Shown: one piece after another, positions 6,846 to 12,303 of the stretch | Layout: each line of letters begins with the position of its first letter | Position numbering within the stretch: position 1 is the stretch's first letter | Source: Frankiales bacterium | GTDB lineage: Bacteria > Actinomycetota > Actinomycetes > Mycobacteriales > SCTD01 | Length of the DNA stretch: 12,303 nucleotides | Assembly: GCA_025464795.1 (NCBI GenBank) | Contig: JAODNB010000328.1 | Span: 1-12,303 of the forward strand | Direction: 5' to 3' | The notes under the pieces: generated by a model | Databases searched by the model: none | What the model saw: the letters and a program-made list of their open reading frames with translations, nothing else | Told to the model about the DNA's origin: nothing | Made by a program: the position numbers and the translations under genes

Positions 6846-6910
6846 TGCGCGGTTGGCTGCGCAAGCTCCAGCCGCACGCCGTGCTGACCGACACCAAGAT
6901 GCCGCCGTGA
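6842..6910 (+). CDS. Possible tiny coupled ORF (22 aa)
   Basis: A GTG overlaps the DUF998 stop as GTGA, is followed at once by an ATG, and the frame runs 22 codons to a TGA. The peptide begins basic and amphipathic (MRGWLRKLQPH) and ends AVLTDTKMPP. That end resembles the segment around the phospho-acceptor Asp of receiver domains (typically VLLDxRMPP), including the Asp and the MPP. It may be a genuine coupled small peptide, a remnant of a response regulator, or chance. No receiver sequence continues after the stop in any frame I read. Because it is so short, coding status rests only on the overlap pattern shared with the two preceding genes. Confidence 0.28.
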   Translation: MMRGWLRKLQPHAVLTDTKMPP

Positions 6911-6959
6911 CACGGGACTGAGAGGCGTCGCTCGTCGCCGGAGAGCTGGTGCTGGTCGC

Positions 6960-6975
6960 TCAGCAGACCTGCTGA
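6960..6975. terminator. Short palindrome between convergent genes, possible weak terminator
   Basis: TCAGCAG-AC-CTGCTGA is a perfect 7+7 inverted repeat in the 75-base gap where the membrane operon and the lipoprotein gene converge. As RNA it would give a stem of about six pairs with a four-base loop in both directions. No T-run follows on either side, so intrinsic termination would be inefficient, and a protein-binding site is an alternative. Confidence 0.35.
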
Positions 6976-6985
6976 CGTTCGCGCT

Positions 6986-8509
6986 TCAGCGGTTAGTCGG
7001 AACCCTGCGGACTCCGCTGGTGTAGCTGACGCAGCTGCAGCCTGACGTGTAGGCGAGCAGCCGGTACCCGATCGCGTTGTCGTGGCGGGCGCGGGAGAAG
7101 TCCGTGGCGAAGGTGACGACCGGCCCATAGCTGGTGCCCAGGGTCGGGTACGCGCTGCGGAACGCGCGTGCGGTGAGCGGACCTGAGACGCGGGTCCCGA
7201 CCGCTGCGAAGGCGTAGATGCCTTCGCAGTAGACGGTCGCTGTGATGCTCCCGTGCCGTTCGGCGTTGTTCTCGCCACCAGCGCGGATCAGGTCGAGACA
7301 GTGCTTCTCCCGAGGAGTGGTCGGGTACTGCGAGGTCTCCACGTCCGACAGCGGAAGCGAACCGATCCCCGCAATGCCCTTGACCTGGTTCTTGGGAGCC
7401 GCGGAGGAGACGAACCATGGCGAGGACGAGGTGGCGAGGGCGTACTGAGGGCGGTACGCCTGCTGCTCCGCGGCGTTCATCCAAAGGACCTCACTGACAC
7501 CGCTCGGCGCGATGAAGTCCACGAGGGTGACCCCGTCTTGCACGAACCGCAGGATGGCACCTTGGATGTCGCTCTGCGTGTTGATGACGTAGGGCTCGTG
7601 CGGCAGGCCGTACGAGGCGAGCGTCGGGTGCACGGTCGCGTCGTACACGCGCTGGTAGGAGGGGTCAGTTCCGTCGATGACGACACCGACCTTCACCTTG
7701 GGCCCGAGCCGGCCGGTCTCCTTCTGCGCTTGCAGGAGCAGCTGCTGCTCCCGATTGAGGTTCATGAGCGACGGTGTGAACAGGAAGTCGCTGAACGTGC
7801 GGTACAGGTCCTGGTCCCCAGCGCTGATCGAAGCGTTGATGACTGGGACGCCGTGCTTCGCCGCACAGGTCACGTAGCTCTGACTGATGTTCACGACAGT
7901 GATGATGAAAGCGACCTTGCCGTCCTCCGTCATCGCACGGCAGTCGGCCTCACGCCCGCTGTCGCCGTCCGCAACGTTCCACTCCCCGAAGACCGGAACG
8001 ATCGGGCGCCCGCCTACCCCGCCATGGGCGTTGACGTCCTTGACGATCGAGCTGACCTCGATCTTGCCGTTACCGAAGTTGACCGGCGTGCCAAAGACGG
8101 AAGCGAAGGCCTGGTTCCCGCCCTTGATGATCTCGAACCCGACCCGAACCGGGACGTGCGAGGCCGCCCCGTTCGCCGCGCCTTGACCCGAGGCCGCCCC
8201 GGTCGAAGAACCACCACCTCGCACGTCGCCCGATGGCGATCCTGGTACTGAGGCGCCTAGACCCGTCCGCTGAGATCCGGACGAGCCGTCAGCATTCGCA
8301 GGAAGGCCCCCACCCACCAGCGCCTGGTCGGGGGACCCGACACCAGTCGAGGACGAGCTCGTCAGCGACCCCGGACCTGGCGCTCCGGTCAACCCGTCGC
8401 CCCCGGCTCGTTGCTGCTGAGTCGAAACGGTCGATCCGCAGGCACTGACGATCAGGCAGAGCAAGGGCACAACAGCGAACAGGCGGGAAGAACGCGTGGT
8501 GCCCGACAT
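6986..8509 (-). CDS. Lipoprotein with type 1 periplasmic-binding fold (ABC solute-binding/receptor-like)
   Basis: The protein of 507 residues begins with a lipoprotein signal: basic n-region, hydrophobic core LFAVVPLLCLI and lipobox VSAC with C24 as the lipidated cysteine. A Gly/Ser/Ala-rich stalk of about 100 residues leads to a domain beginning VPVRVGFEIIKGGNQAF. Segments such as AFIITVVNISQSYVTCAAKHGVPVINA and LGPKVKVGVVIDGTDPSYQRVYD fit the two-lobed Leu/Ile/Val-binding (type 1 periplasmic-binding) fold. It should sit on the outer face of the membrane and bind a small ligand. No permease or ATPase gene is in the window, so it may serve a transporter encoded elsewhere or act as a sensor. 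The C-terminus has an odd YTSGCSCVSYTSG segment. The ATG at 8509 has AGGAG at seven bases; an in-frame upstream extension to 8611 would precede the signal peptide and is unlikely. Confidence 0.85.
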   Translation of the reverse strand: MSGTTRSSRLFAVVPLLCLIVSACGSTVSTQQQRAGGDGLTGAPGPGSLTSSSSTGVGSPDQALVGGGLPANADGSSGSQRTGLGASVPGSPSGDVRGGGSSTGAASGQGAANGAASHVPVRVGFEIIKGGNQAFASVFGTPVNFGNGKIEVSSIVKDVNAHGGVGGRPIVPVFGEWNVADGDSGREADCRAMTEDGKVAFIITVVNISQSYVTCAAKHGVPVINASISAGDQDLYRTFSDFLFTPSLMNLNREQQLLLQAQKETGRLGPKVKVGVVIDGTDPSYQRVYDATVHPTLASYGLPHEPYVINTQSDIQGAILRFVQDGVTLVDFIAPSGVSEVLWMNAAEQQAYRPQYALATSSSPWFVSSAAPKNQVKGIAGIGSLPLSDVETSQYPTTPREKHCLDLIRAGGENNAERHGSITATVYCEGIYAFAAVGTRVSGPLTARAFRSAYPTLGTSYGPVVTFATDFSRARHDNAIGYRLLAYTSGCSCVSYTSGVRRVPTNR

Positions 8510-8515
8510 CGGCAC

Positions 8516-8520
8516 GCTCC
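8516..8520 (-). promoter_or_regulatory. Ribosome binding site AGGAG of the lipoprotein gene
   Basis: AGGAG on the minus strand stands seven bases before the ATG at 8509. It fixes the start in front of the signal peptide and argues against the GTG six bases upstream and the 34-residue extension. Confidence 0.65.
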
Positions 8521-8604
8521 TGGACGACAACAACGACTTCCTCCACTCGGGACCTTCGGCGAGGTGCCTACGCCTCTTGGGCTCTTCGTCCGGGACAAGC
8601 GCGC

Positions 8605-9819
8605 TCAGCACGGCAGCAGCTCCACGAGGTCCGCATCGAGCTCGGCGGTGCTGGTCACGCCCAGGAGCTGCAGCGTGCGGGTGTAGTCGGCACGCAGGAG
8701 GGTCAGCAGGTGATCGACTCCGGGCTCACCTGCCGCCATGAGGGCGTACAAGTACGGTCGAGCGACGAAGGCAGCGCGGGCGCCGAGACCAACGGCCGCC
8801 GCGACGTCGGCACCGCACCGCACTCCACCGTCCAGGTACACCTCGGCCGCCTCACCCACCGCGTCGACGACGTGCGGGAGCAGTCGCAGAGGCGTCGACG
8901 CCCGGTCGAGCTGCCTGCCCCCGTGGTTGGACACCGCCAGGGCATCTACGCCCGCCGACACCAGGTCCTTCGCGTCGTCCACGCGCTGCACGCCTTTGAC
9001 GACGATCGGGCCGTCCCAGTGGGCCCGCAACCAGTCCACGTCGGCGAGCGTCGCGGACGGGTCGAAGACCGTGTTGATCACCTGCTCGAGCGTGTCTGCC
9101 GAACCCAGGCTGGCGAAGGTGAGCGGCGCGGTCGTGAGCGCGTCGAGCGCCCAGCGCGGGTGCCTGGCCATGTCGATGAGGGTGCGAGGAGACAGCCGCG
9201 GGGGGATGGTGAGCCCGTTGTAGGCGTCACGCAGCCGGGCCCCGGCCACGGGGACGTCCGCCGTCAGGACCAGCGTGCGGTAGCCACTGGCCTGGGCTCG
9301 GTCCAGGAGGTCCTGGCTGCGGGCCCGGTCGCGCCACAGGTAGAGCTGGAACCAGCGCAGCGTGTCGGGGGCCTGGTGCGCGAGCTCCTCGAGCGTGGTG
9401 GTGCCCTTGGTCGACAGCGTGTACGGGATGCCCGCCCTCCCGGCCGGCCGGGCGACCGCGCACTCCCCCTCGGTACGCATCATGCGGGTGAAGCCAGTCG
9501 GCCCGAGGACCACAGGAAACGCGACGGGCTCGCCGAGGATGGTGGTCGTGGTGTCCACGTTCGCCACGTCGCGCAGAACCCGTGGCCGGAACTCGACGGC
9601 GTCGAAGGCCGCTGTCGCCCGGCGCGCGGCCGTCTCGCGCTCCGCCGATCCCTGCACGTACTCGAACACCGCCTTGGGCGTGCGCCTGGCCGCGAGCCGT
9701 TCGAAGTCTGCGGTGGTGCGTACCCGGGCCAACGGCCCGGCAGGATCCCGGCGAAAGGCAGGCGCGACGAACTCAGAGACCTCCGACCAGCGGGGAACCT
9801 GCCGTTGCACGCCTTTCAT
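8605..9819 (-). CDS. FMN-dependent alpha-hydroxy-acid dehydrogenase/oxidase (LldD/glycolate oxidase family)
   Basis: This 404-residue TIM-barrel flavoenzyme oxidises a 2-hydroxy acid such as L-lactate, glycolate or mandelate to the 2-oxo acid. Residues equivalent to those of spinach glycolate oxidase are present: Y54 in FEYVQGSAE, Y160 in FQLYLWRDR, R195 in the GARLRD loop, K275 in VVKGVQ, and the catalytic base H299 and substrate-binding R302 in SNHGGRQLD. The FMN phosphate segment YLDGGVRCGADV (328-339) follows. Whether electrons go to oxygen, quinone or another carrier cannot be read here, so lldD is only a candidate name. The ATG at 9819 gives a normal length, but no ribosome site is clear; a GTG at 9828 is possible, whereas the extension to 9972 overlaps the divergent regulator and is rejected. 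The divergent PucR-type gene probably controls it. The lipoprotein gene follows after 95 bases on the same strand. Confidence 0.9.
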   Translation of the reverse strand: MKGVQRQVPRWSEVSEFVAPAFRRDPAGPLARVRTTADFERLAARRTPKAVFEYVQGSAERETAARRATAAFDAVEFRPRVLRDVANVDTTTTILGEPVAFPVVLGPTGFTRMMRTEGECAVARPAGRAGIPYTLSTKGTTTLEELAHQAPDTLRWFQLYLWRDRARSQDLLDRAQASGYRTLVLTADVPVAGARLRDAYNGLTIPPRLSPRTLIDMARHPRWALDALTTAPLTFASLGSADTLEQVINTVFDPSATLADVDWLRAHWDGPIVVKGVQRVDDAKDLVSAGVDALAVSNHGGRQLDRASTPLRLLPHVVDAVGEAAEVYLDGGVRCGADVAAAVGLGARAAFVARPYLYALMAAGEPGVDHLLTLLRADYTRTLQLLGVTSTAELDADLVELLPC

Positions 9820-9889
9820 AACGGACACAGTGGCAGCACCCGGACCCCTGACCCATGGCACTGAAAGACGAATTCGCGCACCGCCTTTG

Positions 9890-9901
9890 TGATCCGGAAC
9901 A
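9890..9901. promoter_or_regulatory. Candidate operator TGATCCGGAACA between dehydrogenase and PucR gene
   Basis: TGATCCGGAACA is a 12-base imperfect palindrome (TGWTCCGGAWCA, 10 of 12 positions symmetric) centred in the gap between the divergent dehydrogenase and regulator genes. It begins 27 bases before the regulator GTG and lies just upstream of its likely -10. A regulator bound here could control both genes. Support is symmetry and position only. Confidence 0.4.
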
Positions 9902-9904
9902 TGC

Positions 9905-9910
9905 GACAGT
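9905..9910 (+). promoter_or_regulatory. Possible -10 hexamer GACAGT of a leaderless start
   Basis: GACAGT keeps the A at position 2 and the T at position 6 of TANNNT and lies exactly six bases before the GTG at 9917, which has no ribosome site. The arrangement matches a leaderless transcript. The first T of the consensus is missing, so confidence is low. Confidence 0.28.
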
Positions 9911-9916
9911 GACGGG

Positions 9917-11449
9917 GTGCGCTCCGTGGCAGACCTCGTCGAGGACCTGGGCCCGGCCCTGGTCGTGGGCACGATCGGGGACCTGAGCGGCCAGATCTCG
10001 ACGGTCTCGGTGAGCGACCCCGTTCATCCCACACCGCTCGCCGAGGAGACCCTTGTCGTCGCCGTGGGGTTCTCCCTCACCGACTGCGCACGCCTGCAGC
10101 AGCTGGCGGCCCAGGCGGGCAGTCCCGCCGTCCTCGTCAAGGGCGCCTCCCTTCCGAGCGTCAGGGCAGGTGGGGCTGCTCTCGTCGTGATCGACCCGGC
10201 CGCGGACTGGGGGCACGTCATCGCCCTGGCCCGCCGTTCGGTCAGCTCGGCCCCGGTCTTGGGCACCCAGGACAACGACTCCTTGTTCGCCCTCGCCGAC
10301 GCGCTCGCCAGCCTGTGCGGCGGATCTGTCGTGATGCACGACCCAGCCTGGCAGCTGCTCGCCTACTCGGGGGGTGACGCCCCTGATGACGTCCGCACGC
10401 AGACCCTGCTCGGGCGGCGGGCGCCGAGTCAGACGCTCGACAAGCTGCGCGAGGCCGGAGTCATCGACCACCTCCTCCACGGCGAGCTGGTCCACCTCCA
10501 GAACGGCGAGATCGAGGGCCTGACGGAGCGCTACGCCGCTGGCGTCCTCGTCGGCGGACAGCTCTTCGGCACGATCTGGGTGACACCTCTCGCGGGCACA
10601 GACGAAGAGCAGGCCCTCGAAGGCCTCCGGCGAGCAGTTGATGTCGCGGCGCTCGCTCTGCTGCGTCATGCCTCGATCGCCTCCAGCCACTCCCCCGAGC
10701 ACGACCTTCCCTTCACGGCCCTGCTCGGAGGCATGCACACCGAACGACTGGTCGCCGAGCGCCTCAACGTCGCGCTCGACAGCGGCTTCGTGCTCGCCGG
10801 GCTGCGGCCCCTCGCGAGCGACACCACCGAGAGAGCTGCGACGGCCCGTCGCCTGGTCACGCTTGCACGCAGCTACTGCCAGGCCTACCGAGTGGCCGCC
10901 CTCGCCGCACCTGTCCACGACACCGCATACCTGGTGTTCACCAGCAGGGACAACGAGGAGCGAGCCGGTGCCGTCCGCGTCCTCACAGATCTCCATCAAC
11001 GGCTCCAGAGCTCCGCCCCTCATCGCGCGATGCTCAGCAGTAGCTTCACTCAGCTCGCTGACGCGGCGAGCGTCCGGTCGCTCGTCGACGAGCTGCTAGG
11101 CCTCGCCGAACGCCGCGGCTGGGTAGGGCTCACCGACTCCGAGACCGTCCAGGCGTCCTGGCGCCTTGCCCAGTTCCGGGAGATCGGACTCGCGCACCCC
11201 GCCCTGCTCGAAGGACCAGGGATGCGGCTGGTCGAGCACGACCGCGTCCACGGCGGCGACCTCCTCGAGACGCTCCGGGCCTACTTCATCGCTGTGGGCG
11301 ACGTGAAGGCAGCAGCCGCATCCCTGGGACTGCACTACAACACCGTGAGGTACCGACTGAAGCGGGCGCAGGAGGTCGCCGGCCTAGACCTCACCGACCC
11401 CGACCAGCGTCTGCTCGCCGAGCTGCAAGTGCGGCTGCTCTCCTCCTGA
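9917..11449 (+). CDS. PucR-type transcriptional regulator (C-terminal HTH_30)
   Basis: The 510-residue protein ends with the HTH_30 module typical of PucR/CdaR regulators: LETLRAYFIAVGDVKAAAASLGLHYNTVRYRLKR, about 450-485, followed by a region rich in DLTDPDQRLLAELQVRLL. The N-terminus (VADLVEDLGPALVVGTIGDL to LVVAVGFSLTD) resembles the PucR_1 N-terminal sensor domain, and a middle region of the GGDEF-like CdaR type lies around 280-400. PucR controls purine use in Bacillus and CdaR controls sugar-diacid use in E. coli; neither role can be assumed here. The head-to-head position with an alpha-hydroxy-acid dehydrogenase gene, with a palindrome between them, suggests it senses a 2-hydroxy or 2-oxo acid and controls that enzyme. 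The GTG at 9917 is the first start after an in-frame stop (9890-9892); a GTG at 9926 is an alternative. No ribosome site is present. Confidence 0.86.
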   Translation: MRSVADLVEDLGPALVVGTIGDLSGQISTVSVSDPVHPTPLAEETLVVAVGFSLTDCARLQQLAAQAGSPAVLVKGASLPSVRAGGAALVVIDPAADWGHVIALARRSVSSAPVLGTQDNDSLFALADALASLCGGSVVMHDPAWQLLAYSGGDAPDDVRTQTLLGRRAPSQTLDKLREAGVIDHLLHGELVHLQNGEIEGLTERYAAGVLVGGQLFGTIWVTPLAGTDEEQALEGLRRAVDVAALALLRHASIASSHSPEHDLPFTALLGGMHTERLVAERLNVALDSGFVLAGLRPLASDTTERAATARRLVTLARSYCQAYRVAALAAPVHDTAYLVFTSRDNEERAGAVRVLTDLHQRLQSSAPHRAMLSSSFTQLADAASVRSLVDELLGLAERRGWVGLTDSETVQASWRLAQFREIGLAHPALLEGPGMRLVEHDRVHGGDLLETLRAYFIAVGDVKAAAASLGLHYNTVRYRLKRAQEVAGLDLTDPDQRLLAELQVRLLSS

Positions 11450-11480
11450 CCGGTTCACGGGAAGACATTCGTAACGTTGA

Positions 11481-11508
11481 TGTCGAAGACCCCGTCTGCC
11501 GTTCGACG
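11481..11508 (+). promoter_or_regulatory. Candidate ECF sigma promoter TGTCGA-N17-CGAC
   Basis: TGTCGA (11481-11486) and CGAC (11504-11507) are separated by 17 bases, a normal -35/-10 spacing, and end 46 bases before the DGPF gene. From memory, published ECF42 work reports TGTCGA at -35 and a CGA-type -10 upstream of DGPF genes; that recollection should be verified. The site is also an inverted repeat, GTCGAA-N14-TTCGAC, so a dimeric DNA-binding protein is an alternative reading. Confidence 0.58.
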
Positions 11509-11539
11509 TACAGGCAAGAGAGCAGTTCCCGCCTACCGG

Positions 11540-11544
11540 AAGGA
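11540..11544 (+). promoter_or_regulatory. Ribosome binding site AAGGA of the DGPF-protein gene
   Basis: The purine run GGAAGGA ends nine bases before the ATG at 11554 and supports this start. It also shows that the transcript has a leader, unlike the downstream sigma gene. Confidence 0.55.
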
Positions 11545-11553
11545 CTACGTGAG

Positions 11554-11931
11554 ATGCCGCGCTTCATGGGTTTCGTGAAGATGGAAGAGGGTTCAGGGCC
11601 GCCGCCTCAGGCGCTGATGGACGCGATGGACGGCTACATCGGGGAGCAGGCCGCCAAGGGCGTCTTCCTCGACGGCGGCGGCCTGTACGGAACGGAGGAC
11701 GCGGTCAACTTCCTCGTTCGCAAGGGCGAGACCTCCCGCGTCGATGGCCCCTACGCGGAGGCCAAGGAGGTCGTCGGCGGCTTCGCCATCTTGCAGTACG
11801 ACACTCCGGAGGAGGCAATCGCAGCCCAGCAGGAGTTCGCAGACCTGCACGCGAAGTACTGGCCGGAGTGCTCCATGGTGGCCACCCTGCGGCAGATCTC
11901 CGAAGCTCCGCCCCAGGCAGCCGACGCCTGA
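11554..11931 (+). CDS. YCII-related (DGPF) domain protein
   Basis: The 125-residue protein has the YCII-related fold: MPRFMGFVK strand, a helix, then RVDGPYAEAKEVVGGFAIL, in which DGPY (64-67) is the variant of the family's DGPF motif, followed by EEAIAAQQEFADLH. It lacks a signal peptide and is cytoplasmic. The biochemical role of DGPF proteins is not established; they resemble small ferredoxin-like folds with a possible active-site His/Asp, and they are the typical neighbours and targets of ECF42-type sigma factors. Here a sigma factor of that kind begins 72 bases downstream on the same strand, and a matching promoter candidate lies upstream. The ATG is well supported by GGAAGGA. A strong hairpin follows the stop, so most transcripts from this promoter may end before the sigma gene. 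Confidence 0.88.
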   Translation: MPRFMGFVKMEEGSGPPPQALMDAMDGYIGEQAAKGVFLDGGGLYGTEDAVNFLVRKGETSRVDGPYAEAKEVVGGFAILQYDTPEEAIAAQQEFADLHAKYWPECSMVATLRQISEAPPQAADA

Positions 11932-11938
11932 CCGGGGC

Positions 11939-11995
11939 GCCTAGGGCCTGACGAGACCGGACGCCGCGCTACGCACGGCGTCCGGTCTCCTAGGC
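11939..11995 (+). terminator. Strong hairpin between DGPF gene and sigma gene
   Basis: A perfect 14-pair stem, GAGACCGGACGCCG (11953-11966) with CGGCGTCCGGTCTC (11976-11989), closes a nine-base loop. An outer pair, GCCTAGG (11939-11945) with CCTAGGC (11989-11995), can extend or compete with it, sharing base 11989. No T-run follows, as is usual for GC-rich actinobacterial terminators. The structure starts eight bases after the DGPF stop and would insulate, or attenuate expression into, the sigma gene. Confidence 0.7.
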
Positions 11996-11996
11996 T
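11991..11996 (+). promoter_or_regulatory. Probable -10 hexamer TAGGCT of a leaderless sigma gene
   Basis: TAGGCT fits TANNNT and lies exactly six bases before the GTG at 12003, which has no ribosome site. It overlaps the right flank of the hairpin, so terminator and promoter would share bases and RNA polymerase arriving from the DGPF gene could interfere with initiation. Confidence 0.45.
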
Positions 11997-12002
11997 CACA
12001 AG

Positions 12003-12303
12003 GTGTCAGTGGGGACCGCAACAACCGAGGCCATCACGGCGGTGTGGCGGGCCGAGTCGGCGCGACTCGTGGGCGCCCTCACCCGAATGACGCGCGACGT
12101 CGAGCTGGCCGAGGACCTCGCGCAGGACGCGCTCGTGGCTGCGCTGGAGCAGTGGCCGACGACAGGCGTGCCGACCAAGCCCGCGGCATGGCTGATGACC
12201 ACGGCAAAGCGACGAGGGATAGACCAGTTCCGCCGCGCCGAGAACCTCCGTGGCAAGACCGAGGAGCTCGGACATGCCCAGTTCGGAGAGGAGCAGCAGG
12301 TGC
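12003..12303 (+). CDS. ECF-type RNA polymerase sigma factor, DGPF-associated (ECF42-like), N-terminal part
   Basis: The frame runs from GTG 12003 to the window edge (100 complete codons) without a stop; the 3' part is missing. The visible part is a sigma region 2: WRAESARLVGALTRMTRDVELAEDLAQDALVAALEQW, then GVPTKPAAWLMTTAKRRGIDQFRRAENLRG. The DLAQDALVAALEQWP and GVPxxPxAWL signatures are those of the sigma group found beside DGPF/YCII genes (ECF42), which carry a long C-terminal TPR-like extension in place of an anti-sigma factor; that extension would lie beyond this window. Such factors direct RNA polymerase to DGPF gene promoters. An in-frame stop at 11991-11993 rules out an earlier start; a GTG at 12009 is an alternative. 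No ribosome site is visible, but a -10-like TAGGCT stands six bases before the GTG. Confidence 0.88.
   Translation, partial: MSVGTATTEAITAVWRAESARLVGALTRMTRDVELAEDLAQDALVAALEQWPTTGVPTKPAAWLMTTAKRRGIDQFRRAENLRGKTEELGHAQFGEEQQV

Noticed and set aside
8510..8604. Promoter or terminator between dehydrogenase and lipoprotein genes
   Set aside because: Apart from the AGGAG ribosome site I could not find a convincing promoter or stem-loop; co-transcription is neither shown nor excluded.
8710..9864. Open frame of 384 codons antisense to the dehydrogenase
   Set aside because: It mirrors the coding frame of a protein with all glycolate-oxidase active-site residues. Long antisense frames are usual in very GC-rich genes.
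9820..9972. N-terminal extension of the dehydrogenase
   Set aside because: It would overlap the start of the divergent regulator and adds a Ser/Arg/Pro-rich stretch absent from the enzyme family.
9773..11023. Open frame of 416 codons antisense to the PucR-type gene
   Set aside because: It has no recognisable domain and lies opposite a regulator with a clear C-terminal helix-turn-helix.

Overview
The window is very GC-rich, uses GTG starts freely and is densely packed with genes. It carries a PknB-type Ser/Thr kinase, a NarL-type two-component pair, a PucR-type regulator, a DUF998 protein and a DGPF-protein/ECF sigma pair. Together these point to a chromosomal segment of a free-living actinobacterium (Actinomycetota). 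I cannot name the genus. No tRNA, rRNA, insertion sequence, integrase, phage gene or CRISPR array is visible, and no gene-free stretch reaches 300 bases.

Layout. At 1-399 lies the 3' end of an SGNH/GDSL-type hydrolase, meeting tail to tail (the stop codons share CTAG) a 78-residue DUF1059-like protein (396-632, minus). At 661-2364 is a membrane-anchored Ser/Thr protein kinase with an extracytoplasmic sensor-like domain, followed on the same strand by an MtfA-type M90 zinc peptidase (2445-3209). Converging on it is a two-component system on the minus strand: a multi-pass histidine kinase (3919-5829) whose stop overlaps the start of its LuxR/NarL response regulator (3278-3928). Divergent from the kinase is a small membrane operon with 4-base stop/start overlaps: an 82-residue protein (5968-6216), a DUF998 protein (6213-6845) and a possible 22-codon peptide (6842-6910).

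On the minus strand follow a lipoprotein with a type 1 periplasmic-binding fold (6986-8509), with no transporter gene in the window, and an FMN-dependent alpha-hydroxy-acid dehydrogenase/oxidase (8605-9819). A PucR-type regulator (9917-11449) is divergent from the dehydrogenase, and a 12-bp imperfect palindrome lies between them, so a regulator/target pair is likely. The window ends with a YCII/DGPF-domain protein (11554-11931) and the start of an ECF sigma factor of the DGPF-associated (ECF42-like) type (12003 to the edge). The DGPF gene is preceded by TGTCGA-N17-CGAC, which resembles the promoter I recall for ECF42 sigma factors, so it is probably the sigma factor's own target. A 14-bp perfect hairpin separates the two genes.

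The window is mainly a signalling and regulation segment: a Ser/Thr kinase, a two-component system, a PucR regulator and an ECF sigma factor. I see no convincing wholly new system. The points most worth following are the DGPF/ECF junction, the recurrent leaderless promoter arrangement, the two candidate operators and the tiny peptide ORF that resembles part of a receiver domain.
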